From Arthrobacter sp. SO5 (GTDB lineage Bacteria; Actinomycetota; Actinomycetes; Actinomycetales; Micrococcaceae): 50,819 bases of DNA. The DNA is taken from NCBI RefSeq assembly GCF_020532805.1, contig NZ_MQTQ01000001.1:1-50819 (forward strand), in the 5' to 3' direction. Each line of letters starts with the position of its first letter. Positions within the stretch are counted from its first letter, which is position 1. This document shows, piece after piece, positions 7,025 to 21,095 of the stretch. Below the pieces are notes generated by a model. It saw only the letters and a program-made list of their open reading frames with translations, was not told the origin of the DNA and made no database searches. The position numbers and the translations under genes are program-made.

Positions 7025-7939
7025 CTAATCGGTTCCCATATCCGCGAGCCGGCTGGCATTTCGTTTCGCCACCAGTGAACTACCTTGTCCCAGGACGACC
7101 ACCGCGAGCCCCACCAGGATCATCCCCAGCCCGGCGTAGGTTCCGGCCGGCAGCGTCTCGGCCAGGAACGCCGCCGCGAGCAGCGCTGCCCCAGGAATTT
7201 CGAGCAGGATGATCATGGACACCAGCAGTGGACTCATCGTGGCCAGCAAATGGTTGAACGCTGTGTGGCCAATCAGCTGGGCGCAGACGGTGATAGCCAG
7301 GATGCCCAGCCAGCCGGCAGCTTCGAACCCTCCCAGCGGCTGCTGGGCCACCAGCGCCAGCACCGCCACAACGGCAGCGCACATACCGTAGCAGAGCGTT
7401 GTGTAGACGCCTGTTCCCATGGTCTGGCGGGCCTTGCCACCGGCGAGGGTGTAGATGCCCGCCAATACCCCGCCAGCTACGGCGAGGAGGTCGCCGAGGA
7501 GCGCCTGGGGCGACGTCCCAAGGTCGAACCCTGTGATGGCCACGACGCCGCCGAAGGCGATGCCCAGCCCGACCAGGACCGGCCAGCGGTGCCTGACGCC
7601 CCGGAACATCTGGAACAGGGCGATCCACCCCGATTGCAGGCATACCAGAGCGGTGGCTGCGGCGACGGACGTCAGCTGCAGCGACGTGATGAAGCAGGCG
7701 AAGTGCAGTGCCAGCGCGACGGCGGCCGCCAGCGACCACCGGAACTCCCCGCCGGTGACCCGGCCGAACTGCCTCGGGTTCCGGGCCAGCACAGGACCGG
7801 CCATGACCGCCGCCCCGATGGCGTTGCGCCAGAAGGCGATGGCGAGGGCACTCACGGACGTGGCACCCAGGGTGGCGGCGATGAGCGGGCCGGATGAGGC
7901 CACACCAAGCACTCCCACGGCGGCAAGGAAGAAGTTCAC
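7025..7939 (-). CDS. EamA/DMT family transporter
   Basis: A 304-residue protein with about ten hydrophobic segments arranged as two EamA repeats, the drug/metabolite transporter plan. Substrates of this family include amino acids, nucleosides and other metabolites and cannot be assigned here. The frame stays open to 8,017, but the GTG at 7,937-7,939 starts directly before the first span (NFFLAAVGVLGV), and TACTGT (7946-7951, minus strand) ends six bases upstream, the pattern of a leaderless start. The longer N terminus has Cys/Trp-rich, non-membrane composition and overlaps the hairpin after tRNA-Ala. It is probably a single-gene unit. Confidence 0.85.
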   Translation of the reverse strand: MNFFLAAVGVLGVASSGPLIAATLGATSVSALAIAFWRNAIGAAVMAGPVLARNPRQFGRVTGGEFRWSLAAAVALALHFACFITSLQLTSVAAATALVCLQSGWIALFQMFRGVRHRWPVLVGLGIAFGGVVAITGFDLGTSPQALLGDLLAVAGGVLAGIYTLAGGKARQTMGTGVYTTLCYGMCAAVVAVLALVAQQPLGGFEAAGWLGILAITVCAQLIGHTAFNHLLATMSPLLVSMIILLEIPGAALLAAAFLAETLPAGTYAGLGMILVGLAVVVLGQGSSLVAKRNASRLADMGTD

Positions 7940-8015
7940 GGTCCAACAGTAGTGCGGCGGGGAAGTCCACAGTGTGAGCCCGCCCCAAAAGCACCGGGAT
8001 CCGGGGCGGACATGC

Positions 8016-8053
8016 AAAAGGCCCCGGACCGCGTTACCGCGATCCGGGGCCTT
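8016..8053 (-). terminator. Terminator hairpin downstream of tRNA-Ala
   Basis: Read on the minus strand, AAGGCCCCGG (complement of 8044-8053) pairs with CCGGGGCCTT (complement of 8018-8027); CGCG arms inside extend the stem, and the second arm runs into a short T stretch. It would end the tRNA-Ile / tRNA-Ala transcript before the EamA promoter. Confidence 0.75.
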
Positions 8054-8059
8054 CCCTTA

Positions 8060-8135
8060 TGGTGGAGGCACGGGGACTCGAACCCCGAACCCCCTGCTTG
8101 CAAAGCAGGTGCGCTACCAATTGCGCCATGCCCCC
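8060..8135 (-). tRNA. tRNA-Ala (TGC)
   Basis: The minus strand folds as a complete cloverleaf: acceptor GGGGGCA with TGCCTCC, anticodon loop TTTGCAA giving TGC between CCTGC and GCAGG, and the T loop TTCGAGT between GGGG and CCCC. CCA is encoded at 8062-8060. It is paired with tRNA-Ile downstream of gyrA, as in many Actinobacteria. Confidence 0.97.
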
Positions 8136-8206
8136 ATAAGAAGCAACCCGACAATCATACCCCGATTCGGGAAGCTGATTTCCAGCTTCCACACCGGGAT
8201 TCCGGG

Positions 8207-8323
8207 CTAGTCAACCGTGTCGGTCGACTCGCTCCAGATTACTTTCCGGGCTTCGGACTCCTGCACCTTCCGGTAGAGCAAAACGCCTGCGATCGTGGCT
8301 AGAAGAACCAGCAACTTCTTCAC
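8207..8323 (-). CDS. DLW-39 type microprotein, 38 residues
   Basis: A very short frame between the two tRNA genes, starting with GTG at 8,321-8,323 and ending TAG at 8,207. The product begins MKKLLVLLATIAGVLLYRKV, a short hydrophobic helix behind two lysines, followed by an acidic tail with ESEARKVIWSEST. This matches the actinobacterial DLW-39 family of about 39 residues found next to gyrA and the Ile/Ala tRNAs. The Asp-Leu-Trp signature is Val-Ile-Trp here, so only the Trp is kept. Its role is unknown; a membrane-attached peptide is likely. The ribosome site is weak (GGGG about eight bases upstream). Confidence 0.8.
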   Translation of the reverse strand: MKKLLVLLATIAGVLLYRKVQESEARKVIWSESTDTVD

Positions 8324-8392
8324 ATGCACCCCGTTCCGGTTCGGGTAAACCCGCACCATCACTACTCCAACCAGAAACCTGCACAGGTTCCG

Positions 8393-8466
8393 TGGGCGTA
8401 CCAGGACTTGAACCTGGGACCTCTTCGTTATCAGCGAAGCGCTCTAACCGCCTGAGCTATACGCCC
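8393..8466 (-). tRNA. tRNA-Ile (GAT)
   Basis: On the minus strand the acceptor GGGCGTA pairs with TACGCCC, followed by discriminator A. The anticodon loop CTGATAA between CTTCG and CGAAG gives GAT, and TTCAAGT is the T loop. CCA is not encoded. Confidence 0.97.
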
Positions 8467-8531
8467 CGATGCCTCATCGGGCCGAGATACGACTGTACAG
8501 TACATCCCGGCCCGATCTCAAATCGAGGCAA

Positions 8532-8553
8532 TTCCCCGAAGAAAACCGGGGAA
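8532..8553 (-). terminator. Possible terminator hairpin after the gyrA-DUF3566 transcript
   Basis: TTCCCCG (8532-8538) and CGGGGAA (8547-8553) form a 7-bp stem with an A-rich loop, 12 bases after the DUF3566 stop. On the minus strand only TTG follows, not a T run, so termination here is uncertain; the hairpin could instead protect the 3' end. Confidence 0.4.
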
Positions 8554-8564
8554 GAATACGGGAT

Positions 8565-9241
8565 TTAGTCGTCCGTGAGCGTGACGCCGATGCCGCCCAC
8601 AAGCGTCGCGGAGATGTTGTACAGCACGGCTGAGAGCATTGACAGGGCCGTCAGCAGCACCACATTGATCACGGCGATGATCACCGCGAAGGATGCCACC
8701 TGACCAAGAGAAGCGACCTTCTTGAGCTCGAAGCCGCCGCCCTCGGAGCCCGCCAGCGTTCCCAGCAGGCCGTCCACCTGATCGAAGATGCCTGTCAGGT
8801 CCAGGACCGTCCAGAGCACAATCGCGGCCACCACGGTCACGATGCCCAGGGCCACGGAGAGCAGGAAGGCCATCTTCAGGACGGACCAGGGTTCCACTTT
8901 GCTCACCAGCAGCCGCGCACGCCGCACCTTGGCCTTGGGGGCAGGCTTGATCAGGCCCGCAGTGTTCTGACCCGAACGGTTCTGACCCGCAGTGTTCTGA
9001 CCCGGACGGTTCTGTCCCGGACGCTGACCGGGAACAGCCGGACGCTGGCCCGGCTCCGCGGGACGGCCCTGCACGGGACGCTGCCCGGGTGCCGGCGGCC
9101 GCTGCCCTGGACCGGCGACTCCTGCAGAGTCGGCGGGTCGCTGCTGCGGACTCGACGGGGCGCCCACCCGCGGGGCGGATGCAGGCTGCCGCGCTCCGCC
9201 GGGAACGCCGCTGTTCGGCGTGGGATATGAGTCGGAATTAC

Positions 9242-9245
<4 letters not shown>
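8565..9245 (-). CDS. DUF3566 membrane protein
   Basis: A 226-residue protein whose N-terminal half (about 1-105) is low complexity, rich in Pro, Gly, Gln and Arg with repeated PGQRP and GQNRPGQN units. The C-terminal half has two strong membrane spans (about 125-150 and 188-212) and matches the actinobacterial DUF3566 family encoded directly after gyrA. Function is unknown. The GTG start overlaps the gyrA stop by four bases (9242-9245), so the two are translationally coupled. In mycobacteria the equivalent position holds Rv0007, a membrane protein with a similar disordered N terminus, which supports the assignment by position. Confidence 0.85.
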
Positions 9246-11968
<2,723 letters not shown>

Positions 11969-12028
11969 AGTCTATATTTTCCGTTTCAGGTATATATCGG
12001 TTCGGGAATATCTAGGTGCGGGGCGCCG

Positions 12029-14526
<2,498 letters not shown>

Positions 14527-15090
14527 TCACCCGTAGGTGTCCCGGGGACCGCGTCCGTTCACGGTTCTCGCACCCTTGCGCCAGCTTGGCGCTGCCGGTC
14601 CAAGCACCTGGATTTTGGTCACGACGCCGTCGCCCAGTTCCGTCCGGAACTTGTCCAACAGGCTCAGGCTCAGCAGACGCAGCTGCGTGGCCCAGGCAGT
14701 GGAATCGCACCGGACGTGCAGAGTGGTATCGGTGAAGCTTTCCGGCGTGCAGTGCGCGGAGATCTCCGGACCCACCAGGGTTGCCCACTCCGCCATGACC
14801 GAACCGACGGCCACGGGAGAGCTCCAGCCGCGCTCGGCAACGAGGCGGCCAACTACTTTGCCGAGTCCCAGCGGATCGCGTCCGGTGCCGTGGAATTGGC
14901 CGAATCCCCGGGTTCCCGCGGAACTCCTGGCCGGTTTCTGCGGACCGGACCCGGGGCGCGGCGGTGCTTTGCGCCGGATTTCACCGCGGGAAGCGGCGGC
15001 CTCGCGCATTCTGTTCAGCGCCGACTGCGCGGCGTCGATATCGTCGGGATCACGGCCTGGCTGCAGGGCGCCGTCGGTATCCTTATTCAC
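14527..15090 (-). CDS. dciA: DciA-type helicase-loading protein (DUF721)
   Basis: A 187-residue DUF721 protein. DciA proteins are the ancestral partners of the replicative helicase DnaB and are used where DnaC/DnaI loaders are absent. The conserved domain spans about residues 75-170: LGKVVGRLVAERGW, GSVMAEWATLVGPEISAHCTPESF and the strand-helix TLHVRCDSTAWATQLRLL. The N-terminal 70 residues are polar and probably disordered. The GTG start overlaps the recF stop by four bases (15087-15090), so translation is coupled. Position between recF and gyrB is the usual one in Actinobacteria. Confidence 0.9.
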   Translation of the reverse strand: MNKDTDGALQPGRDPDDIDAAQSALNRMREAAASRGEIRRKAPPRPGSGPQKPARSSAGTRGFGQFHGTGRDPLGLGKVVGRLVAERGWSSPVAVGSVMAEWATLVGPEISAHCTPESFTDTTLHVRCDSTAWATQLRLLSLSLLDKFRTELGDGVVTKIQVLGPAAPSWRKGARTVNGRGPRDTYG

Positions 15091-16277
15091 CGATTGTCCG
15101 GCTCATCGATTCCTCCCGGGATAACCTTCACCCGCCGGCCGGCCAGTTCAAGCGGAATATCGTCCTCGACGGCGGCGGTAACCAGCACCTGCTCGGCGCC
15201 GGCGACTATTGCCGCCAGTTTACGCCGGCGCTGGACATCGAGCTCGGCAAAAACATCGTCCAGGATCAGGATCGGCGCGGATCCGCCCGTGCGGGCGTCA
15301 GCAAGCATGACGTAGTACGAGGCAAGGCGCAGGGACAGGCACATGGACCAGGTTTCGCCGTGCGAGGCATAGCCCTTAGCCGGGGCTGGGCCCAGGACGA
15401 GTTCGAGTTCATCGCGGTGCGGCCCGACAAGGGAAATACCGCGATCCAGTTCCCTGCGGCGCGACGCTGCAAAGGCCTTAACGTAGCGATCCGTGAGTTC
15501 GTCAACCGAAAGCGCACGCAGATCCTCCTGCCCCTTGTCGCCGGCCTCGAACGCTCCGCCGTCATCGTCCACCACATCCTGCAGGGTGGACCGGTAGATC
15601 GCGCCGGCTTCCTTGGATCCGTCGGTGAGCTGCCGGTAAGCGTCATTGAGGTGCGGCTGCAGCCGTTCCACCAGGTCAAGCCGGGCGTGCAGAAGTTCGG
15701 CGCCGGCCCGGGCCATGTGCTGGTCCCAGACATCGAGCGTCGCTTCTTGGCCGGAGCTGAATTTGCCGGCCCGGGCCGATTTGAGCAGCGCATTGCGCTG
15801 CTTCAGCACCCGGTCGTAGTCGCTGCGGGTCCCGGCGTGGCGCGGGACAAGACTGACAAGGAGCTCGTCAAGGAAACGACGGCGGCTGGATGGATCACCT
15901 TTCACCAACGCCAAGTCTTCCGGCGCAAACAGCACGGTCTGGCAGATTCCGAGGATGTCCCGTGCCCGGACAGGGTTGCTGCGGTTGATCCGCGCCCGGT
16001 TGGCCCGGGTGCTGTTGATTTCGAGTTCGAGCACTGTGGGCTGCTCGCCGCGGACGATTTTGGCGCGGATCAGGGCCCGGTCGGTGCCAAAACGCAACAG
16101 CGGCGCATCGGAGCTGACCCGGTGGGAACTGAGGTTTGCCAGATAGCCGATCGCTTCCATCAGGTTGGTCTTCCCGATGCCGTTGGCCCCAACGAGGACA
16201 GTGACACCAGGCTCCAGGCTGAGGTCAACCTGGGCGTAACTGCGGAAATCCGTGAGGGAGAGTTTTTCGAGATACAC
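15087..16277 (-). CDS. recF: DNA replication and repair protein RecF
   Basis: An SMC-like ABC ATPase of 396 residues that works with RecO and RecR to load RecA at gaps and stalled forks. Walker A is GANGIGKTNL (30-39), the signature region includes SHGETWSMCLSLRLASYYVM near the C terminus, and Walker B is PILILDDVFAELD. The N terminus MYLEKLSLTDFRSY is typical for the family. The start is GTG at 16,275-16,277. It follows gnd by 26 bases and overlaps dciA, so dnaN-gnd-recF-dciA may be partly co-transcribed. Confidence 0.96.
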   Translation of the reverse strand: MYLEKLSLTDFRSYAQVDLSLEPGVTVLVGANGIGKTNLMEAIGYLANLSSHRVSSDAPLLRFGTDRALIRAKIVRGEQPTVLELEINSTRANRARINRSNPVRARDILGICQTVLFAPEDLALVKGDPSSRRRFLDELLVSLVPRHAGTRSDYDRVLKQRNALLKSARAGKFSSGQEATLDVWDQHMARAGAELLHARLDLVERLQPHLNDAYRQLTDGSKEAGAIYRSTLQDVVDDDGGAFEAGDKGQEDLRALSVDELTDRYVKAFAASRRRELDRGISLVGPHRDELELVLGPAPAKGYASHGETWSMCLSLRLASYYVMLADARTGGSAPILILDDVFAELDVQRRRKLAAIVAGAEQVLVTAAVEDDIPLELAGRRVKVIPGGIDEPDNR

Positions 16278-16303
16278 GCCGGGTTCAGTATTTCAGGGCA
16301 GGG

Positions 16304-17188
16304 CTATTTCGCCGGACGGGTGGCATGCCCGCCGAACTGCTGGCGCAAGGCGGACACCATTTTCATGGCCGGGGAGTTGTCTTCCCGGGAGGAGAAGCGG
16401 GCAAAGAGTGCCGCCGTGATGGCCGGGGCAGGCACGGCGTTGGCGATTGCTTCCTCCACAGTCCATCTGCCTTCGCCGGAATCTTCGACGTAGTCGTCAA
16501 TGGATTCCAGGCCGGGATCCTCATCGAGGGCCTTGACCATGAGGTCCAGCAGCCAGGACCGGACAACGGTGCCTTTCTGCCAGGCCCGGAACGTTCCCGG
16601 CAGGTCCGTGATGATGTCCTTCGCTGCGAGGAGCTCATATCCTTCGGCGTAGGCCTGCATCAGTCCGTATTCGATCCCGTTGTGGACCATCTTTGCGTAG
16701 TGCCCGGCACCGATCCCGCCAACATGGACGAAGCTGTCGGCCCGCTCACCGTCGGGACGGAGCACATCAAAGACGGGCAGGGCACTGGCGATGTCCGCCG
16801 CCTCGCCGCCGGCCATCAGCCCGTAGCCGTTCTCAAGTCCCCAGACACCGCCGGATACTCCGCAGTCCGCGAACCGGATGCCTTTTTCCGCCAGGGCCGC
16901 GCCGTGCTTCTGGTCCTCGGTGTAGCGGGAATTGCCGCCGTCGATGACGAGGTCGCCGGCCTCGAGCTTCTCACCAAGTTCGGTGATGACGGCGTCGGTG
17001 ATCGTTCCGGAGGGGACCATGACCCAGATGAGGCGCGGCGCCGGAACAGCCGCGATGAGCTCATCGACGCTCGATACATCCGTGACGTCGGGGTTCCGGT
17101 CGAAGCCTGTGACGTCTATTCCGCCATTGCGCAGCCGTTCGCGCATGTTGAAACCCATTTTTCCAAGGCCGATCAGTCCAATGTGCAT
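16304..17188 (-). CDS. gnd: 6-phosphogluconate dehydrogenase, decarboxylating, short NAD-type
   Basis: An enzyme of the pentose phosphate pathway that turns 6-phosphogluconate into ribulose 5-phosphate and CO2. The Rossmann motif is GLIGLGKMGFNM at the N terminus, followed by GDLVIDGGNSRYTEDQ, CGVSGGVWGLENG and the catalytic MVHNGIEYGLMQ. At 294 residues it belongs to the short form, about 300 residues, often NAD-linked, rather than the 470-residue NADP form. The frame is open to 17,293, but the ATG at 17,186-17,188 begins directly with the nucleotide-binding strand. It sits between dnaN and recF, as in streptomycetes and relatives. The gap before it contains two inverted repeats. Confidence 0.93.
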   Translation of the reverse strand: MHIGLIGLGKMGFNMRERLRNGGIDVTGFDRNPDVTDVSSVDELIAAVPAPRLIWVMVPSGTITDAVITELGEKLEAGDLVIDGGNSRYTEDQKHGAALAEKGIRFADCGVSGGVWGLENGYGLMAGGEAADIASALPVFDVLRPDGERADSFVHVGGIGAGHYAKMVHNGIEYGLMQAYAEGYELLAAKDIITDLPGTFRAWQKGTVVRSWLLDLMVKALDEDPGLESIDDYVEDSGEGRWTVEEAIANAVPAPAITAALFARFSSREDNSPAMKMVSALRQQFGGHATRPAK

Positions 17189-17219
17189 GGTGCGGGTTCT
17201 CTTTCTGCATTGGGTGTCG

Positions 17220-17340
17220 GTTGTCGTTTTGGGGCCCAGAACGACAACAGCCTGGGCCCACGCCGCCCGGGTTCCCTGGCCGTGGAGCCCCATCGGCGAG
17301 GGGCCCTGCCTGAGCTTGCGAAGGCTGGGAGCCGATGGGG
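17220..17340. repeat. Two inverted repeats in the dnaN-gnd gap
   Basis: GTTGTCGTT (17220-17228) and AACGACAAC (17240-17248) form a perfect 9-bp stem. CCCCATCGGC (17288-17297) and GCCGATGGGG (17331-17340) form a perfect 10-bp stem around a 33-base loop containing CTTGCGAAGG, a motif partly repeated just outside as CTTGCGAGGCGAGG. Neither stem is followed by a T run, so they look more like an interspersed palindromic element or mRNA processing hairpins than simple terminators. Confidence 0.6.
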
Positions 17341-17368
17341 ACTTGCGAGGCGAGGGTGGCGGTGGGGA

Positions 17369-18493
17369 CTAGTTGGGGAGGCGCACCGGCATGACGAGGT
17401 AGCGGTAATCGCCCTGGTCTTCGCCTTCGGCATCGTGCTGGGCCGTGATCATGGCTGGCTTCGGCGCCGTCGTGAAGGAGAATCGCACGAACTTGGTTTC
17501 GATGACACTGAGGCCTTCGATCAGGTAGTGCGGGTTGAACGCAACAACGATGTCCTCACCGGTGAGCTGGGCCTCGAGTTCCTCCGAGGCCTGGGCATCC
17601 TCGCCGGTTCCAGCATCAAGGTGCAGCTGGCCCTGCGTGAAGGCGAGCCGGACCGGCGTGTTCCGCTCGGCGACAAGGGACACGCGTCGAACGGCTTCGA
17701 CCAGCTCCGAGGTCTGCACCGTGGCGTGGATCGGCGTGGAATCGGGGAACAGCGAACGGATCTTGGGGTAGTCACCGTCGACCAGGAGCGACGTCGTGGT
17801 GCGGCCGCCGCTCTCAAAACCGATGAGCCGGCTGTCGTCATCCGCAAGGGCGAGGTGGATGTCGCCGCTGCCGCCCAGGGTCTTCGCTACTTCGTTGAGC
17901 GTCTTGGCCTTGACCAGGGCGCTGGTGGAAATGCCCGGCGTGACTGGTTTCCACGGGACTTCGCGCATGGCCAGGCGGTAGCGGTCCGTTGCCAGGAGGG
18001 TGATGAGATCGTCCTCGATCTCCATCCGGACCCCGGTGAGGATCGGAAGCGTGTCGTCCCTGCTGGCGGCGATGATGACCTGGGACACAGCCTGGGCGAA
18101 GGAATCACCGGCGACGGTGCCGCTGATCGGGGGCAGAGCCGGCAGCGGCGGGTATTCGGCTTCAGGCATCGTGGCCAGGTGGAAACTGCTTCGGCGGCAG
18201 GTGAGAGTGACCTTGTTTCCGTCGGTCTCGACATCGACGGGGGCGGAGGGCAGGCTGCGGCAAATGTCCGCCAGCAGGCGCCCGGAAACCAGGATGGTGC
18301 CTTCGGTGGTGACGTCAGCGGCGATTTCGAGTCTGGCGGAGGTCTCGTAGTCGAAGCTGGAGAGGCTGACTGTGCCGGCTTCAGCCTTGAGGAGCAGGCC
18401 TGAAAGCACGGGAACTGGCGGCCGTGGAGACAACGACCGGGCGGTCCAGGTAACGGCTTCCGCCAGGACGTCCCGTTCGACTCTGAACTTCAC
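17369..18493 (-). CDS. dnaN: DNA polymerase III beta sliding clamp
   Basis: The ring-shaped processivity clamp, 374 residues, three similar domains. Typical segments are MKFRVERDVLAEAVTWTARSL at the N terminus, LPILTGVRMEIEDDLITLLATDRYRLA in domain 2 and the C-terminal YRYLVMPVRLPN. The longer open frame begins at 18,583; I use the GTG at 18,491-18,493 because the family N terminus starts exactly there. It is separated from dnaA by the origin region and runs away from oriC with the replication fork. Confidence 0.97.
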   Translation of the reverse strand: MKFRVERDVLAEAVTWTARSLSPRPPVPVLSGLLLKAEAGTVSLSSFDYETSARLEIAADVTTEGTILVSGRLLADICRSLPSAPVDVETDGNKVTLTCRRSSFHLATMPEAEYPPLPALPPISGTVAGDSFAQAVSQVIIAASRDDTLPILTGVRMEIEDDLITLLATDRYRLAMREVPWKPVTPGISTSALVKAKTLNEVAKTLGGSGDIHLALADDDSRLIGFESGGRTTTSLLVDGDYPKIRSLFPDSTPIHATVQTSELVEAVRRVSLVAERNTPVRLAFTQGQLHLDAGTGEDAQASEELEAQLTGEDIVVAFNPHYLIEGLSVIETKFVRFSFTTAPKPAMITAQHDAEGEDQGDYRYLVMPVRLPN

Positions 18494-19032
18494 GGAAGGG
18501 TGCCGCCTTTCATTGCTGCTGTCATCGCGAAAACTGGTCCCACTGTCGCGGGGAACTACAAAAGATGTCCAGGACGGACACACTGCAGACAGCTTAGCCG
18601 CAAGAAGTGCGTTTCTCCCATCCCCGGGTTACATCCTTGTGGTTCTGGCCGGCCCGCCCCGGGCTGCCGGTGGAACATTTCCGGGCCCGCTCCGGAACGG
18701 AGCCTGGCCGGGCGGGAGGTCGGATCGAAGTTGTTATTTGAGGGAACTTCATTTTCTAGGGATTAGTAGTGTTAATAACTGCTGTGGAAACTGTGGATAA
18801 CCCCGTTTCGCGGTGCAGATCCGCGGTTAAGCCCTGTTCATGGACTGTGGGCGGAGCAGGTTTTAAACAGGGTGTGGATGGGGATAACATTTTTCGTCCC
18901 GGCCCTGGTCCACAGGCGGCTTAAGGGTTTTAAGCCCATTAAGCGCAGTTGTCCCCTTAACTGTCCACAGGGTTGTCCACAGGCGCCTGTTAATAAGGTA
19001 GGTGTGTGCGTCTGTTCAGGTCAGGCATCAGG
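18494..19032. other. oriC: Chromosomal origin of replication (oriC), dnaN-dnaA intergenic region
   Basis: A 539-bp gene-free stretch. DnaA boxes include TGTGGATAA at 18792-18800 (minus), TTGTCCACA at 18973-18981, and near-consensus boxes at 18783, 18873, 18906 and 18961. An AT-rich segment at about 18727-18780 (with TTGTTATTTG, ATTTTCTAGG and GTTAATAACT), very unlike the surrounding GC-rich DNA, is a good candidate unwinding element. Genes on both sides mostly point away from here, dnaN leftward and rpmH rightward across dnaA. The gap must also hold the dnaN promoter. Confidence 0.88.
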
Positions 19033-20454
19033 TCAGGAGTTGCGCTGCTGCTGCTTGATTCTGTTGGTCAGCTCGGTGACCTGGTTGTAGATCACTCGGC
19101 GCTCGGCCATCAGCTCACGGATCTTGCGGTCCGCATGGATCACGGTGGTGTGGTCGCGGCCGCCGAGTTCTTGCCCGATTTTCGGAAGGGACATGTCCGT
19201 CAGCTCGCGGCACAGGTACATGGCGATCTGCCGGGCGGTCACGAGGGTGCGGGTGCGGGACTTGCTGCAAAGCTCTTCCATGCTGAGCTTGAAGTAGTCG
19301 GCCGTCTGGGTGAGGATCTGGGCAGACGTGATCTCCTGCGCACCGTCGTCGGTGATGAGGTCCTTGAGGACCATTTCGGCCAGGGCCACGTCGACCGGCT
19401 GGCGGTTGAGGCTCGCGAAGGCGGTGACGCGGATCAGGGCGCCCTCGAGTTCGCGGATGTTGCTGGAAATTTTCGACGCGATGTATTCCAGGGCATCGTC
19501 CGGGGCGGACAGGCCTTCGCTGAGCGCCTTCTTCCGGAGGATCGCGATGCGGGTTTCCAGTTCCGGGGGCTGGATGTCAGTCAGGAGACCCCATTCGAAG
19601 CGTGACTTCATCCGGTCCTCGAAGCCGGCCAGGAGCTTGGGCGGCTGGTCCGAGGTGATGACCACCTGCTTGTTGTTGTTGTGTAGGGCGTTGAACGTGT
19701 GGAAGAACTCTTCCAGCGTTCGGTCCTTGCCGGCCAGGAACTGGATGTCATCGATCAGCAGGACGTCGACGTTGCGGTATGTCGTCTTGAAGCTGGTGCC
19801 TTCATCGTCACGGATGGAGTTGATGAAGTCGTTGGTGAATTCCTCGGAGTTCACGTACCGGACACGGATGCCGCTGTAGAGCCTGCGGGCGTAGTGCCCG
19901 ATCGCGTGCAGCAGGTGCGTCTTGCCCAGTCCCGAGTCACCGTAGATGAACAGCGGGTTGTAGGCCTTGGCCGGTGCTTCGGCGACGGCGACGGCAGCCG
20001 CGTGGGCGAACCGGTTGGAGGAGCCGATCACGAAGGTATCGAAGACGTACTTCGGATTGAGACGCCCGAACTCGTGGGACGTGCTGGGCAGCATCGGCTG
20101 CGGCTTCAGTTCGACGGTGGGATCGGCGGCGAGAGAGAGTTCGACGGCGGGTTCCGGCTCGGTGTGGAGGGGCACCAGATCGGTGTCCACGTCGATCGCG
20201 CAGCGGATCTCGTCGGAAAAGACGTTCCGGAGAGCGTCGTCGAGGGCTTCCTTCACCTGGGTCTGGAGGACCTCACGGGTCAGCTCATTCGGCACGGCAA
20301 CCAGGAGGGTGGAACCAATGAGGCCCTGGGCCTGGGCGAGGATGACGAAGCCGCGCTGCCGCGGTGTGACACGGTGGTCGTTTTCCAGCAGGCTCACGAC
20401 CCGCCGCCAGGAACTTCCGACAGTGTTGGCTTGGTTGGCTTCGTCTACTGTCAT
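19033..20454 (-). CDS. dnaA: Chromosomal replication initiator protein DnaA
   Basis: The AAA+ initiator that binds DnaA boxes and melts oriC, 473 residues. Domain I is at about 12-90, a short acidic linker follows, then the AAA+ domain begins near [18 protein letters not shown]. Walker A is GDSGLGKT (172-179), Walker B is [12 protein letters not shown], and domain IV has the DnaA signature [15 protein letters not shown] near the C terminus. TTG (20455-20457) and ATG (20452-20454) are adjacent possible starts; I choose ATG because AGGA lies about eight bases ahead. The upstream gap is rich in DnaA boxes, pointing to autoregulation. Confidence 0.98.
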   Translation of the reverse strand: MTVDEANQANTVGSSWRRVVSLLENDHRVTPRQRGFVILAQAQGLIGSTLLVAVPNELTREVLQTQVKEALDDALRNVFSDEIRCAIDVDTDLVPLHTEPEPAVELSLAADPTVELKPQPMLPSTSHEFGRLNPKYVFDTFVIGSSNRFAHAAAVAVAEAPAKAYNPLFIYGDSGLGKTHLLHAIGHYARRLYSGIRVRYVNSEEFTNDFINSIRDDEGTSFKTTYRNVDVLLIDDIQFLAGKDRTLEEFFHTFNALHNNNKQVVITSDQPPKLLAGFEDRMKSRFEWGLLTDIQPPELETRIAILRKKALSEGLSAPDDALEYIASKISSNIRELEGALIRVTAFASLNRQPVDVALAEMVLKDLITDDGAQEITSAQILTQTADYFKLSMEELCSKSRTRTLVTARQIAMYLCRELTDMSLPKIGQELGGRDHTTVIHADRKIRELMAERRVIYNQVTELTNRIKQQQRNS

Positions 20455-20528
20455 CAATCAGTTCCTCAAACTTGCTTGCCTGCGTTATCTGCAGCCCCGA
20501 GTCCCGAACCAGTGCGCTGGCCCCGGCT

Positions 20529-20699
20529 TAATCCACAGGGTTATGCACAGTCCGTGGATAATCGGCTACTGGGACACTCTAGGTGAACGAAACGCCAGAA
20601 GATAGCTGGGATCTGTCCTGTGGATAATGACACCAGTGTAGTTCCAAATCGGGGGTCGTGACCCACTTCATCCACAGGCTTCAACGGAAGTTAGCCACA
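20529..20699. promoter_or_regulatory. DnaA boxes between dnaA and rpmH
   Basis: Six matches in 171 bp: TAATCCACA 20529-20537, TTATGCACA 20541-20549, CGTGGATAA 20553-20561 (minus), TGTGGATAA 20619-20627 (minus, exact consensus), TCATCCACA 20668-20676 and TTAGCCACA 20691-20699. The first three are 12 bp apart, about one helical turn, so DnaA could load cooperatively. They fill the 460-bp gap that holds the dnaA and rpmH promoters, fitting negative autoregulation of dnaA or an origin part. I see no gene in the gap. Confidence 0.8.
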
Positions 20700-20730
20700 G
20701 CTGGGGAAAGCCTGCGGAGCGTCCCCCGGT

Positions 20731-20760
20731 TTGACTCCGAGGGCGATAAAGCCCTAACGT
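20731..20760 (+). promoter_or_regulatory. Probable rpmH promoter
   Basis: TTGACT at 20731-20736 and TAACGT at 20755-20760 are separated by 18 bases, close to the housekeeping sigma pattern TTGACN / TANNNT of Actinobacteria. Transcription would begin near 20,767 and leave a leader of about 150 bases before rpmH. Confidence 0.65.
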
Positions 20761-20917
20761 TGTGAAGTCCTTTGTGTCCGCTTTTCGCCCTCATCCAATC
20801 TCTCCCCGACGCCCCGCGTCTTGCGAGTCGAGGGAAGCGGCACATACACAACTTAGCGTCGGCCAGTTCTTCCCCTTGATCGGGTGGGCGCACCTTTGAT
20901 CCACTGGAGTAACTAAC

Positions 20918-21055
20918 GTGAGCAAGCGGACTTTTCAGCCGAATAACCGCCGTCGAGCCAAGAAGCACGGCTTCCGCCTTCGTATGCGTACCCGTGCCGG
21001 CCGTGCCATCCTGGCAGCCCGTCGTGGCAAGGGCCGCACCGAACTGTCGGCCTAA
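20918..21055 (+). CDS. rpmH: 50S ribosomal protein L34
   Basis: A 45-residue, highly basic ribosomal protein: it begins [19 protein letters not shown] and ends [18 protein letters not shown]. It binds 23S rRNA in the large subunit. The GTG start has TGGAGT about nine bases upstream. It is first in the rpmH-rnpA-yidD-yidC-jag-rsmG series that follows dnaA in most bacteria. Confidence 0.98.
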   Translation: MSKRTFQPNNRRRAKKHGFRLRMRTRAGRAILAARRGKGRTELSA

Positions 21056-21095
21056 ATACTGACTCGTCGGTCCACCTCCCTGTGCGAGTTTAACG

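Noticed and set aside
16325..18403. A 692-codon plus-strand open frame
   Set aside because: Antisense to gnd and dnaN; no ribosome site or recognisable domain.
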